Part shown: in pieces, positions 43,064 through 52,546 of the stretch | Layout of the letters: the number at the start of each line of letters is the position of its first letter | Numbering within the stretch: the stretch's first letter is position 1 | Source: Calditerrivibrio nitroreducens DSM 19672 | Lineage (GTDB): Bacteria > Chrysiogenota > Deferribacteres > Deferribacterales > Calditerrivibrionaceae | Length of the DNA stretch: 64,000 nucleotides | Assembly: GCF_000183405.1 (NCBI RefSeq) | Contig: NC_014758.1 | Span: 744,001-808,000 of the forward strand | Direction of reading: 5' to 3' | Notes under the pieces: generated by a model | The model's input: the letters and a program-made list of their open reading frames with translations, nothing else | What the model was told of the DNA's origin: nothing | Database searches by the model: none | Program-made: the position numbers and the translations under genes

Positions 43064-44551
43064 TCAAAAGTTTTTAAGATGGTTCTCCATTCTGTCACAA
43101 ATGGTTTTTAAAACCTCAATGCGGGCATATTTTTTGTCATTAGCCGGTATAATATACCAGGGGGCTATGTCGGTACTTGTTTTAGCCACCATATCGTCCA
43201 CTGCATCCTTATATTGATCCCATTTCTCTCTATTTCTCCAGTCTTCTTCTGTGATTTTATATTGTTTTAGTGGAGTTGATTCTCTTTCTTTGAATCTTTT
43301 TAGCTGTTCATCTTTTGATATATGAAGCCAAAATTTAAAAAGTAAAATCTTCCCATATTGGGTAAGCTGCTCTTCAAAATCGTTTATTTCTGAATAGGCT
43401 CTACCCCATTCCTCTGGTGTGGCAAAATTTTCAACCCTTTCCACCAGAACCCTTCCGTACCATGACCTATCGTAGATGGTCACGAAACCGAATCTCGGGA
43501 CATGTCTCCAGAATCTCCATAGATAATGATGGGCTTTTTCTTCATCAGTTGGGGCTGCCACCTGTATTACCTGATAGAGTCGCGAGTCTATACCTTTTGT
43601 GATTCTTCTAATACACCCACCTTTTCCTGCAGCATCCCAGCCCTCGAAAAGTATAATTGTTGAAATCTTTTTCTGATGTGCCTGCCAGGTGAGACCCCAT
43701 AGTTTAAGCTGAAGTTTTTCCAGCTCTTTTTCGTAATCTTTTTTATTTATGAAAACCGATAGATCTACATTATCCAGGATGGATGGGTAATCATAGGATA
43801 TGTTGACGTTTGAGGTGATACATTTCTGTACACCTTCTTTATGGCTTTTTATGGCACCTTCATAGAGGTTTACGAGTGTTTCAATAACGTTTAGATTTCT
43901 GTTTCTCCAGTCATAAGCATCCACAAGAACCCATGGGGCTTCCACCCTATCTGTTATTCTGATTGATCTTGCGGCTGCATCGATGATATCTTTATAATGT
44001 TTGACATTTTTTTTGTTAATTCTAAATTTTGCTATCTCTTCGGGGTATTCTTTGTAGATCTTCTTCACCTTTTTTTTCTGACCCTCCTCGGAGAGGTGGA
44101 GCCAGAATTTTACAAGATATGTGCCGTTGTTGAATAGTGAACGTTCAAATCTTACTCTGCGTTGCATCCTTCTGTCAAATCTATCTAAATCTATCCTCCC
44201 ATAGGCTAAATCCAAAAATGTGTTTTCGTACCAGCCCCCAAATAGCAATGATGTGGTACCGGCGGCGGGTAGTGCCCTCCAATATCTCCAGAACGGGGGT
44301 CTTTCCCTTTCCTCCTCTGTCTCCGCCCAAAAAGTATGAGTTTTTAGATACCTTGTGTCCATAAATTCTGTGATGAGATTTATAATTTCACCTCTACCAG
44401 CGCCATCAACACCTGCAATGAGAATTGCAACGGGGATTTTAAGTTTTCTGGCTTCCAGCTGAGCAAAAAACAACCTCTGACGGAGATCCTGTATTTTCTC
44501 TTCGTAAAACTGTTTGTCTATTTTCTTTTCAAGCTCAACAAGTTCAAACAT
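43064..44551 (-). CDS. pap: Polyphosphate:AMP phosphotransferase (two-domain PPK2)
   Basis: A 495-aa protein of two PPK2 domains in tandem. The C-terminal copy has an intact Walker A (FEGWDAAGKGGCIRRI) and TIYDRSWYGRVLVERV. The N-terminal copy has a changed P-loop (GVDGAGRGE, Lys to Arg), as is usual in class II PPK2 (PAP), where only the C-terminal domain is active. It phosphorylates AMP to ADP with polyphosphate. GGGGG precedes the ATG. It is first of the pap-priA-trmI-ybaK-phosphatase run. Confidence 0.92.
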   Translation of the reverse strand: MFELVELEKKIDKQFYEEKIQDLRQRLFFAQLEARKLKIPVAILIAGVDGAGRGEIINLITEFMDTRYLKTHTFWAETEEERERPPFWRYWRALPAAGTTSLLFGGWYENTFLDLAYGRIDLDRFDRRMQRRVRFERSLFNNGTYLVKFWLHLSEEGQKKKVKKIYKEYPEEIAKFRINKKNVKHYKDIIDAAARSIRITDRVEAPWVLVDAYDWRNRNLNVIETLVNLYEGAIKSHKEGVQKCITSNVNISYDYPSILDNVDLSVFINKKDYEKELEKLQLKLWGLTWQAHQKKISTIILFEGWDAAGKGGCIRRITKGIDSRLYQVIQVAAPTDEEKAHHYLWRFWRHVPRFGFVTIYDRSWYGRVLVERVENFATPEEWGRAYSEINDFEEQLTQYGKILLFKFWLHISKDEQLKRFKERESTPLKQYKITEEDWRNREKWDQYKDAVDDMVAKTSTDIAPWYIIPANDKKYARIEVLKTICDRMENHLKNF

Positions 44552-44639
44552 ATTTTCCCCCTTTTCTATATGAGGTCTATATAATGATAATCTATATGAA
44601 ATGAAAAAACAACTGTATCTTGTATAGGGGATTAAGTTT

Positions 44640-45566
44640 CTATAAATGCTCGTAGCCGTATCGGGATATTTCCACCATAGAATTATCTTTTTTCCTCAGG
44701 AATACTCCTTCCCCATCTGTAATAAATCCGATTTTCAAAATATCAGGAAACTGGTTCAGGTATATTTCGAATTCAGATAAATAGTTTTTATCAATTGTAA
44801 ATGCTAATGCGTACTCCTCACCTGAAGAGAGTATGTAGTCAAGGGGGTTTTTTATGTTAAATTTTTCTAAGTGAGAAGTGTCAAAATATTTTTCGTCAAC
44901 AATTATTTTGACTTTACTATCTTCTGAAATATGGGAAAGATCCCTGCCAAGTCCATCACTTATGTCGATGCAGGACGTCACATAATGTAACGAACCTAAT
45001 AAACCACCAAGAGCCACCTCAGCCTTTTGATTATAATGGTAGTGGTGGTGTATGGAATGTTGTACTAAGCCCAGCTCTTTTTCCAGAGATAATTTTGATA
45101 ATCCCACAGGTCTTGATAAAAATAGAATATCACCGGATCTGGCGGTGGTTCTTTTGAGCAGAAATTTATTTTTTCTACCGATTATGGTAAGTGACATAAA
45201 AATTCCGCAGATCGAACCAGTTGTGTCTCCACCTATCAGATCTATTTTGTAGTAATCAAGGACATATTTTAAATCGTTTATGAAGTTTTCTAAATTTATA
45301 CTACCATCGCTTGATAATCCCAGGAGTGCATAAAAAGGGGGAGTACCCCCCATTGCGGCTATGTCACTTACGTTTGATGTAATAAGCTTAAAAAGTATGT
45401 TTCTTAGACCTGCTTCCCTTTTGAAATGCACATCTGATACAATAACATCTTTTGCTATGAGAAGTTCTCCTAATAGTGCGGCATCATCCCCGATTCCCAA
45501 TTCTCCATCAGTAAGGTGATATCGGTTTAAATCGGATAATTTTTTTATAAATTCAAACTCTTTCAT
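44640..45566 (-). CDS. thiL: Thiamine-monophosphate kinase
   Basis: A 308-aa ThiL, which phosphorylates thiamine monophosphate to the active diphosphate. The PurM-like fold shows GIGDDAALL, the metal-binding SDVHFKRE, NVSDIAAMGGTPPFYALLGL, GGDTTGS and CIDISDGLGRDL. It starts three bases after thiE stops and ends the thiC-thiE-thiL run, so it should share the TPP riboswitch. Confidence 0.94.
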   Translation of the reverse strand: MKEFEFIKKLSDLNRYHLTDGELGIGDDAALLGELLIAKDVIVSDVHFKREAGLRNILFKLITSNVSDIAAMGGTPPFYALLGLSSDGSINLENFINDLKYVLDYYKIDLIGGDTTGSICGIFMSLTIIGRKNKFLLKRTTARSGDILFLSRPVGLSKLSLEKELGLVQHSIHHHYHYNQKAEVALGGLLGSLHYVTSCIDISDGLGRDLSHISEDSKVKIIVDEKYFDTSHLEKFNIKNPLDYILSSGEEYALAFTIDKNYLSEFEIYLNQFPDILKIGFITDGEGVFLRKKDNSMVEISRYGYEHL

Positions 45567-45569
45567 CTT

Positions 45570-46208
45570 TTAGGGGAAAAACTCTCTAAATTTTTTAGCC
45601 GTTTCGTAGGGGTTTGGGCTTCTACATATCTCTGAGCTTACAGCCACACCCTTTACTCCGGTGTCAACCAATTGATGGCAGTTTTGCAGATTTATACCCC
45701 CAATTGCCACTGAAGGGATATCTGTCTTTGAGATGATCTCTTTAATCCCATCTGGGCCTATTAATGGTCTTAAGTCATCTTTTGTGGATGTTAAAAAAGC
45801 AGGACCAACACCAATATAGCTTACTTTGCTTTTTTCTGCCACTTCGAGATCCTCAAAATTGTTGCAGGAATACCCCACAAGGATATCCGGATAAAGCTCC
45901 TTTATGACGTAAGGGGGGATATCTTTTACCCCCACATGTATTGCATCTATCTCCAGAGCAAGAGCCAGATCCAGCCTATCATTTACCGTGATCATAATAT
46001 CTTTATCTTTTATGAACTCTTTAATTTTTAAGCCATTTTCATATCTTTGTTTTGCAGTTAGCTTTTTATCCCTCAATTGAATGGCCGTAACCCCACCGGA
46101 TACTACTTGAGGGATAAATTCCTCAAGGGGGATTTTTAGCATATCTGTCTCAAGTATGAGGTATAGTTTTAAATAGTGGCTAATTTTTTGTCTATATTTA
46201 CTGCACAT
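45570..46208 (-). CDS. thiE: Thiamine-phosphate synthase
   Basis: A 212-aa TIM-barrel enzyme joining the pyrimidine and thiazole parts of thiamine. It shows LYLILETDML at the first strand, TAIQLRDKKLTAKQRYE, the MITVNDRLDLALALEIDAIHVG region and VAIGGINLQN. The start at ATG 46208 makes a 40-base overlap with the end of thiC; a later start would remove the first strand, so I keep it. Chain length fits the family. Confidence 0.93.
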   Translation of the reverse strand: MCSKYRQKISHYLKLYLILETDMLKIPLEEFIPQVVSGGVTAIQLRDKKLTAKQRYENGLKIKEFIKDKDIMITVNDRLDLALALEIDAIHVGVKDIPPYVIKELYPDILVGYSCNNFEDLEVAEKSKVSYIGVGPAFLTSTKDDLRPLIGPDGIKEIISKTDIPSVAIGGINLQNCHQLVDTGVKGVAVSSEICRSPNPYETAKKFREFFP

Positions 46209-47446
46209 AACTTACCACACATTGTACATGAGTTTACATCATTGTTCTTTTTAAATTTCTCCCTTGCCTTTATCGGATCTATCGCAAGAGAAAACATCCC
46301 TTCCCAGTTTAACTCTTTTCTATATTTGCTCATAAGGATATCTTTTTCAATTGCACCCGGATATCCTTTTGCAATGTCTGCAATATGGGCTGCTATCTTT
46401 GATGCTATTACTCCTTCTCTTACATCGTCGACGTCTGGTAAAGAAAGATGCTCGGCAGGTGTAACATAGCATAGGAAATCAGCTCCGGCGGCACCGGCAA
46501 TTGCTCCACCTATGGCGCTTGTAATGTGGTCATATCCAGGTGCTATGTCTGTTGGAAGTGGCCCCAGAATGTAGAAAGGAGCTTCGTTGCACAACCTTTT
46601 CTGGATAATCATATTTGCCTGAATCTGATTTAGTGGGACATGCCCTGGCCCTTCTATCATAGTCTGAACATTTTTCTCCCATGCTCTTTCCGCCAGTTCA
46701 CCTAATATTATCAGTTCATCAATCTGGGCCCTATCTGTGGCATCTGCAATGGCACCAGGTCTGAAGCCATCCCCCAGACTTAAAGTTACATCGTATTTAT
46801 ATGCTATATCAAGTAGATCATCGTAAAATTCATAAAGTGGGTTTTCTTTCCCATTTCTTCTAATCCAGTCAGCAAGAATCGATCCTCCTCGGCTTACTAT
46901 TCCGCATACTCTGTTTGTTTTGTCCATCCTTGCAACCGATTCTTTTGTGACACCGCAATGTACAGTTATGTAATCGATCCCCTGTTTACACTGCTCTTCG
47001 ATAGATCTTAACAGCTTTTCTCCATCCATTTTGTGGGTGGGAATATCCTGCTCTGCTAACTTAGCTGCCACGGCATAGATCGGTACAGCCCCTACCATGA
47101 CGGATGATTCTTCTAAAATAATACTTCTTATCAATGTAAGATCCCCACCTGTTGAAAGATCCATTACGCTATCTGCACCTGCATCTATGGCAACTTTAAG
47201 CTTTTCCTTTTCAAATTCAAGTGTAGGGCAGTCACCACTTGTACCAATATTTGCATTAATTTTAGTCCTGAGCCCCTTTCCAATCCCCATTACTTTTTCG
47301 AAATTCCTGTTTTTGTTTTTAGGGATTACTATTTTACCTTTGGCAATGTTTTTTAAGAGAGTTGCTTCATCGATAGATTCTTCTTTGAGAATAGCTTTCA
47401 TCTCCTGGGTTAATATCCCTTTTTTGGCAGCTTCAAGCTGTGTCAT
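46169..47446 (-). CDS. thiC: Phosphomethylpyrimidine synthase ThiC
   Basis: A 425-aa radical-SAM enzyme that makes the hydroxymethylpyrimidine phosphate of thiamine from AIR. The C-terminal cluster motif is CTMCGKLC, which has the shorter CX2CX3C spacing of anaerobe-type ThiC. Family segments VMVGAVPIYAVAAKL, MIEGPGHVPLNQI and LGPLPTDIAPGYDHI are intact. I choose ATG 47446, with GGAGG before it; the longer frame from 47536 lies within the riboswitch terminator region. Controlled by the TPP riboswitch upstream. Confidence 0.96.
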   Translation of the reverse strand: MTQLEAAKKGILTQEMKAILKEESIDEATLLKNIAKGKIVIPKNKNRNFEKVMGIGKGLRTKINANIGTSGDCPTLEFEKEKLKVAIDAGADSVMDLSTGGDLTLIRSIILEESSVMVGAVPIYAVAAKLAEQDIPTHKMDGEKLLRSIEEQCKQGIDYITVHCGVTKESVARMDKTNRVCGIVSRGGSILADWIRRNGKENPLYEFYDDLLDIAYKYDVTLSLGDGFRPGAIADATDRAQIDELIILGELAERAWEKNVQTMIEGPGHVPLNQIQANMIIQKRLCNEAPFYILGPLPTDIAPGYDHITSAIGGAIAGAAGADFLCYVTPAEHLSLPDVDDVREGVIASKIAAHIADIAKGYPGAIEKDILMSKYRKELNWEGMFSLAIDPIKAREKFKKNNDVNSCTMCGKLCAVNIDKKLATI

Positions 47447-47494
47447 ATTTCCTCCGTATAATATTATTTTTCCGGAAGGTGGCTCCTGATAAGC

Positions 47495-47530
47495 AAAAAA
47501 GCCACCCGACGAATGGTCGGATGGCTTTTT
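47495..47530 (-). terminator. Rho-independent terminator of the TPP riboswitch
   Basis: On the - strand AAAAAGCCATCCGACC pairs with GGTCGGGTGGCTTTTTT-like sequence across a short ATTCGTC region, ending in T6. It stands between the TPP aptamer and thiC, so it is the likely expression platform, stopping transcription when thiamine diphosphate is bound. Confidence 0.82.
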
Positions 47531-47532
47531 AC

Positions 47533-47612
47533 TCACCCGTTCCCTTCGCCGGCATTACCCGGATCAGGTTCGAGGGGTATTTCTCAGCCCTTTATAAAAG
47601 AGCACCCCCACG
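47533..47612 (-). promoter_or_regulatory. TPP (THI-box) riboswitch
   Basis: Read on the - strand, the conserved THI elements are in order: GGGGTGCTC, GGGCTGAGA, ACCCCTCGAACCTGAT, CCGGGTAATGCCGG and CGAAGGGA. These form the P1-P5 architecture that binds thiamine diphosphate. It lies directly before thiC and its terminator and should control thiC-thiE-thiL. Confidence 0.96.
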
Positions 47613-47712
47613 GATAGATATAAATATAACTATTTTAAAATAAAAATCAAGGTTTTTGTTGACATAATTTCTCTTAAAAAGTATTTTTATTAAAAAATGT
47701 GGGGGTAATTTT

Positions 47713-49557
47713 ATGCCAAAATACAGATCTGCTACGTCTACTTCCGGAAGAAATATGGCTGGTGCCAGGGCTCTCTGGAGAGCCACAGGGGTAAAGGAGG
47801 AGGATTTTAACAAAAAACCGATCATCGCTGTGGTAAACTCTTTTACTCAATTTGTGCCGGGGCATGTTCATTTAAGGGAAATTGGAAAGATGATGGTTGA
47901 GGAGATAGAAAAGGCTGGTGGAATTGCCAAAGAGATGAATACAATTGCAATAGACGATGGTATTGCAATGGGGCATAATGGGATGCTTTATTCTTTGCCA
48001 TCAAGGGAGTTGATTGCTGATTCTGTGGAATATATGATAAATGCCCATTGTGCCGATGCGATGGTGTGTATTTCAAACTGTGATAAGATTACCCCGGGGA
48101 TGATGATGGCGGCAATGAGGCTTAATATTCCGACTATATTTGTTTCTGGTGGGCCTATGGAAGCTGGTAAAATAAACTTGAAAAATGAATTTAAAAAGAT
48201 GGATCTCGTGGATGCAATGGTGGCAGCGGTAAGCAAAGATTACACAGATGAAGAGACGTTGGTTATAGAACGATCCGCCTGCCCCACATGTGGATCCTGC
48301 TCCGGAATGTTTACTGCCAATTCCATGAATTGTCTGGCCGAAGCTTTGGGACTTGCATTACCCGGTAATGGTACTTTGCTTGCCACCCATAAGTTGAGAA
48401 AGGGGCTATTTACCGCCGCTGCTAAAAGAATTGTGGAATTGTGTAAAATGTACTACGAAGATGGTGATGAGTCTATACTGCCCAGATCTATTGCCAGCTT
48501 TGAGGTATTTGAAAATGCAATGACACTGGATATTGCCATGGGGGGATCCACCAATACTGTTTTGCATATTCTTGCCATAGCAAACGAGGCTAAAGTGAAT
48601 TTCACAATGAAAGATATAGATAGGTTGTCCAGAAAAACGCCCCATTTATGCAAAGTTGCCCCCTCTACGGATAAATACCATATTGAAGATGTCCATAGGG
48701 CTGGAGGGATTTTTGGTATTCTTGGTGAACTGGACAGGGCTGGACTTATACATAATAATGTTAAAACTGTTCACAGTAATACGCTGAAAGATGCTATTGG
48801 GAAGTGGGATATTAGAAATGGTGATGATGAGGCTAAAAGATTTTATTCCGCAGCCCCCGGAAATGTTCCTACACTGGAGCCTTTTTCTCAGGATAAATAT
48901 TGGGAGCTGGATCTTGATAGGGTAAACGGCTGTATAAGAAGCGTGGAAAATGCTTACAGCAAAGATGGTGGGCTTGCAGTGCTTTTTGGTAATATTGCTG
49001 AAGACGGTTGCATAGTAAAAACTGCTGGTGTGGATGAATCAATTCTAAAATTTAAGGGTAGGGCAAGGGTTTTTGAAAGTCAAGAGGATGCAGTGGATGC
49101 TATTTTAGCAGATAAAATAGTACCTGGAGATGTTGTGGTGATAAGATACGAAGGGCCAAAAGGGGGGCCAGGGATGCAGGAGATGCTTTACCCCACAAGT
49201 TATCTCAAATCTAAGGGTTTGGGTAAAGCCTGTGCGTTGATAACTGATGGTAGATTTTCAGGTGGTACCTCTGGGCTTTCCATAGGTCATATATCCCCTG
49301 AAGCTGCGGAAGGGGGCAATATAGCAATTATAGAAGATGGTGATGAAATAATTATCGATATTCCGGAGAGGAGGATAGATTTAAATCTATCCTCTGATGA
49401 GATAAAAAAACGTAGAGAAAAACTGATAAATACAATAGGATTTAGACCGAAGGATAGAAAACGAGAGATTTCACAGGCGTTGAAGGCGTATGCACTTCTC
49501 ACAACAAGTGCGGCAAGAGGAGCAGTGAGGGATCTGTCAAAATTCGAACGTATATAA
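47713..49557 (+). CDS. ilvD: Dihydroxy-acid dehydratase
   Basis: A 614-aa IlvD of valine, isoleucine and pantothenate synthesis. It has the N-terminal [16 protein letters not shown], the iron-sulfur cysteines in [12 protein letters not shown] and [20 protein letters not shown], and the C-terminal [18 protein letters not shown]. It stands alone on the + strand, divergent from thiC, with a GTGGGGG stretch before the ATG, and is closed by a strong terminator. Confidence 0.96.
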   Translation: MPKYRSATSTSGRNMAGARALWRATGVKEEDFNKKPIIAVVNSFTQFVPGHVHLREIGKMMVEEIEKAGGIAKEMNTIAIDDGIAMGHNGMLYSLPSRELIADSVEYMINAHCADAMVCISNCDKITPGMMMAAMRLNIPTIFVSGGPMEAGKINLKNEFKKMDLVDAMVAAVSKDYTDEETLVIERSACPTCGSCSGMFTANSMNCLAEALGLALPGNGTLLATHKLRKGLFTAAAKRIVELCKMYYEDGDESILPRSIASFEVFENAMTLDIAMGGSTNTVLHILAIANEAKVNFTMKDIDRLSRKTPHLCKVAPSTDKYHIEDVHRAGGIFGILGELDRAGLIHNNVKTVHSNTLKDAIGKWDIRNGDDEAKRFYSAAPGNVPTLEPFSQDKYWELDLDRVNGCIRSVENAYSKDGGLAVLFGNIAEDGCIVKTAGVDESILKFKGRARVFESQEDAVDAILADKIVPGDVVVIRYEGPKGGPGMQEMLYPTSYLKSKGLGKACALITDGRFSGGTSGLSIGHISPEAAEGGNIAIIEDGDEIIIDIPERRIDLNLSSDEIKKRREKLINTIGFRPKDRKREISQALKAYALLTTSAARGAVRDLSKFERI

Positions 49558-49561
49558 CCGT

Positions 49562-49591
49562 AAGGAGGGGGCATAACCCTCCTTTTTTTAT
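49562..49591. terminator. Rho-independent terminator between ilvD and flhB
   Basis: AAGGAGGG-GGCATAA-CCCTCCTT followed by a T run forms a strong hairpin right after the ilvD stop. It ends ilvD on the + strand and overlaps the last codons of flhB on the other strand. Confidence 0.85.
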
Positions 49592-50649
49592 ACAGCTTTA
49601 TTTTTAAGTCTATATACCATAGCAAGGATTTCCGCCACCGCCTTGTAGAGATTTTCCGGTATCTCTTCACCTATTTCTACGGAGGAATAAAGTGTTCTGG
49701 CAAGTGGGGGATCTTCGTGAATTAATACATTATTTTTGGATGCAATCTCCCTTATCTTCAATGCGATAAGCCTTTGCCCTTTTGCCACCACTTTGGGGGC
49801 TCTATCTTTTGCCATATCGTATTTTATAGCCACGGCGTAGTGGGTGGGGTTTGTGATGACCACATCAGCTTTTGGTACTTCCTCCATCATCCTTTTTCTT
49901 GCCATTTCCCTTTGCATACTTCTAATTCTCTGTTTTATCAGTGGATCCCCCTCCATCTGTTTAAACTCCTCTTTTACCTCCTGTTTCGTCATTTTAAGGT
50001 CTTCGTAATATTGCCATCTTTGATAAAGGAAATCTATCAATGCAATAACCATGATTATTATTGCCAGCTTAAATGAAACTTCATATATAAGCTTACCCAA
50101 AAAATGTATCGATGATACAGCATCCGCATCCGCAAGTGTAAGTATTGTGGGTATTTTGGACTTTATTATTAAAAAAGCTGCAAAACCTATTAAAGATATC
50201 TTTAAAATCGATTTTAAAAGTTCGAAAAGGGATTTTTTGGAAAACAATCTTCCAAAACCTGATATTGGATTTAATCTGTCCCATTTTAGTTCAAGAACTT
50301 TGCTGGAAAAAACCACTCCAAATTGAACAATATTTGCGAGAATAGCCACAAAAACAAGTACGAATAATAGCGGTAATGTTACTTTTGCCATAGATTTTAT
50401 GACTTCGATAAGTAAAAGATATGCACTTTCTTTATTGATCCTGTAGTTGTACATCGAAAAGTATCTAATAAAATCAGTTTTAAACTCTTCCACCATTGAA
50501 GGGATGTAGAAGTATAGTATCAATACCGCAATTAAAAAGGTTATACCTGTTGATAATTCTCTACTTCTTGGTACGTTACCTTCCTCTATCGCTTTTTGCT
50601 TCCGCCGCGGAGTGGCTTCTTCCGTTCTATCTGAATCGTTATCCGGCAT
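49588..50649 (-). CDS. flhB: Flagellar type III export protein FlhB
   Basis: A 353-aa export-gate protein that switches substrate specificity. The N terminus is SDRTEEATPRRKQKAIEEG. Four membrane helices follow (about residues 33-50, 85-110, 145-168, 190-210). The autocleavage motif NPTH is at 267-270 (VITNPTHYAVAIKY), with the FlhB-CC domain behind it (PPLARTLY). Its start overlaps the fliR stop by one base. Confidence 0.95.
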   Translation of the reverse strand: MPDNDSDRTEEATPRRKQKAIEEGNVPRSRELSTGITFLIAVLILYFYIPSMVEEFKTDFIRYFSMYNYRINKESAYLLLIEVIKSMAKVTLPLLFVLVFVAILANIVQFGVVFSSKVLELKWDRLNPISGFGRLFSKKSLFELLKSILKISLIGFAAFLIIKSKIPTILTLADADAVSSIHFLGKLIYEVSFKLAIIIMVIALIDFLYQRWQYYEDLKMTKQEVKEEFKQMEGDPLIKQRIRSMQREMARKRMMEEVPKADVVITNPTHYAVAIKYDMAKDRAPKVVAKGQRLIALKIREIASKNNVLIHEDPPLARTLYSSVEIGEEIPENLYKAVAEILAMVYRLKNKAV

Positions 50650-51428
50650 CAGACACCTAAGTATCTAAAAAGTCTTAAAATATTATTAAGATATTCATAC
50701 ATCAAAGATTCAAACATACTGTAAAAAAATGTCAAACTTGTGATGATGACGATCAATCCACCGGCTATCTGTATTGGAAAACCGATGATGAGGATATTTA
50801 GCTGAGGTACCAGTCTACCCATAATCCCCAAAACCACCTGGGTAACTAAAAGTGTAACAAATATTGGGGCAGTGATTTTCAACGCTGTAAGAAATATTTT
50901 GGAAAAAATAGTTACGATAAAGATATAAGATTCTTTGTTGAATACAAATACCCCAAGAGGTATCATTTCAAATGACTTTACGATAGCTTGAATTATGTAT
51001 AGATGCCCGCCGATGACGAGGAAGAAAAGGATCATGATGATATTTTGAAATTGGGCCACCAATGATATCTGGGCATTGTTCTGGGGGTCAAGCACGTTTA
51101 CTATACCAAATCCCATCTGGGTACCTATCACCTGCCCCCCAAACTGTACCCCAACGAAAAGAAATCTTCCGATTAAGCCGGTGGCTATACCTATCAACAA
51201 TTCTTTGATTATTATAAGTATCATCAAAAGGTTATTCGCTTTTGATAGATCTATGGCTGTTATAAATGGGAATATTAGAATCCCTATTAAGATGGATAAA
51301 AATAGCTTTATTCTGGCAGATATGATCTCACTACCAAAAACAGGAGCTGTAAATAAGATACCACTTATCCTTACAACTGTAAGGAAAAAAAGAACAATTT
51401 TATTGGTATCAAACAGAAATTCAAACAT
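50649..51428 (-). CDS. fliR: Flagellar biosynthesis protein FliR
   Basis: A 259-aa polytopic export-gate protein. It has several long hydrophobic segments (for example KIVLFFLTVVRISGILFTAP at the start and IIMILFFLVIGGHLYIIQAI in the middle) and the FliR-type GQVIGTQMGFGIVNVLDP. It is paired with flhB as in most flagellar loci; fliP, fliQ and flhA are not in the window. It begins five bases after the dihydroorotate-dehydrogenase-like gene. Confidence 0.94.
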   Translation of the reverse strand: MFEFLFDTNKIVLFFLTVVRISGILFTAPVFGSEIISARIKLFLSILIGILIFPFITAIDLSKANNLLMILIIIKELLIGIATGLIGRFLFVGVQFGGQVIGTQMGFGIVNVLDPQNNAQISLVAQFQNIIMILFFLVIGGHLYIIQAIVKSFEMIPLGVFVFNKESYIFIVTIFSKIFLTALKITAPIFVTLLVTQVVLGIMGRLVPQLNILIIGFPIQIAGGLIVIITSLTFFYSMFESLMYEYLNNILRLFRYLGV

Positions 51429-51433
51429 TTACA

Positions 51434-52402
51434 TCAATACCTGTCCCCCGCAGACTTCATATACTGGATACGTTCAAATGCCTTGAAGCCACCATCGAAT
51501 TTAGCAGCTATCCCGATGATATCGTTGATAGATTTAAAATTTTTTCTATCAAGGTAATTGTTAATATCATTTACTATTTCAGGTATGACACCATACCCTT
51601 TTTTGTATATTGCTGAAACGATCTGAAATGTTTTTGCCCCAGCCATGAGATGCTGGAGAGCGATATTTGCATTGTGAATACCTGTACTTGCAGAGATATC
51701 GATATTTACCTGATTACTACAAACGGCCACATATCTTAAAACCTGATAGGTTTCCTCTATACAGCTGTACACTTCAAGCCCATGGAATTTCATATTCTCC
51801 ACATCAATCGACATACGGAAGAATTTGTTAAACATTGTTATACCATTTGCACCAGCATCTTTTAGATTTTTTACCATAAGTGGTACTGAAGTGAAATAAT
51901 ACCCTATTTTAACGGCTAAAGGTATTTTTATGGCATTTCTTACAGAATAAACTATGTCCACATATTTTTTTTCAATTTCCCTTGGGTCTTCTTTTACACT
52001 AAAAGGGATATAAGCGATATTCAGCTCAAGGGCATCGGCACCTGCATCTTCTATCTGTCTGGCATAATCCACCCACCATTTACCCCCAAGACAGTTTACA
52101 CTTGCTATTACCGGGATGAATAGCTTATCCTTGGCCTCTCTGATAAAATCCAAATACTTTGTGGATCCATATAATTTGCTGGTATCATTGAGAAAATATT
52201 CAAAAGCTTCAGGATGATAGTCATCCGAAAGGGCTACATCTTCCGATAGCTCCTCTTCAAAAAGAGACTTTAATACGACGGCACCAGCTCCAGACTCCTC
52301 AGCCTTAAGAAGTCCACTAATGTTTTTTGTCATTGTGGAGCTACCGACGATCAAAGGGTTTTTCAATTTCAGTCCCATATAATCTACTTTTAAATCGGCC
52401 AT
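51434..52402 (-). CDS. Dihydroorotate dehydrogenase-like protein
   Basis: A 322-aa FMN-binding TIM-barrel protein of the dihydroorotate dehydrogenase-like family. It starts LKVDYMGLKLKNPLIVGSS, has ASVNCLGGKWWVDYARQIED, DALELNIAYIP and an FMN-phosphate region NIALQHLMAGAKTFQIVS. It is not a plain PyrD: this group has unknown substrates, though it may still supply an orotate-forming or related reduction. ATG 52402 with GGGAGA before it is preferred to ATG 52414. It runs into fliR with a 5-base gap. Confidence 0.82.
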   Translation of the reverse strand: MADLKVDYMGLKLKNPLIVGSSTMTKNISGLLKAEESGAGAVVLKSLFEEELSEDVALSDDYHPEAFEYFLNDTSKLYGSTKYLDFIREAKDKLFIPVIASVNCLGGKWWVDYARQIEDAGADALELNIAYIPFSVKEDPREIEKKYVDIVYSVRNAIKIPLAVKIGYYFTSVPLMVKNLKDAGANGITMFNKFFRMSIDVENMKFHGLEVYSCIEETYQVLRYVAVCSNQVNIDISASTGIHNANIALQHLMAGAKTFQIVSAIYKKGYGVIPEIVNDINNYLDRKNFKSINDIIGIAAKFDGGFKAFERIQYMKSAGDRY

Positions 52403-52546
52403 AAGATCTCCCATCTTTTTTGTTAATATTAATATGTTACTTTGATAATTTCAACAAAAAAAAGATTTTACATGGTTATTACATCAAGATTTGTAATATT
52501 TGAAAAAAAGCTTGTTTTTTTTACACGATTTTGGTATGAATTTTAT

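Noticed and set aside
47447-47536. Longer N terminus for ThiC (start at 47536)
   Set aside because: It would be coded by the riboswitch terminator; ATG 47446 has GGAGG and gives the normal MTQLEAAKKG start.
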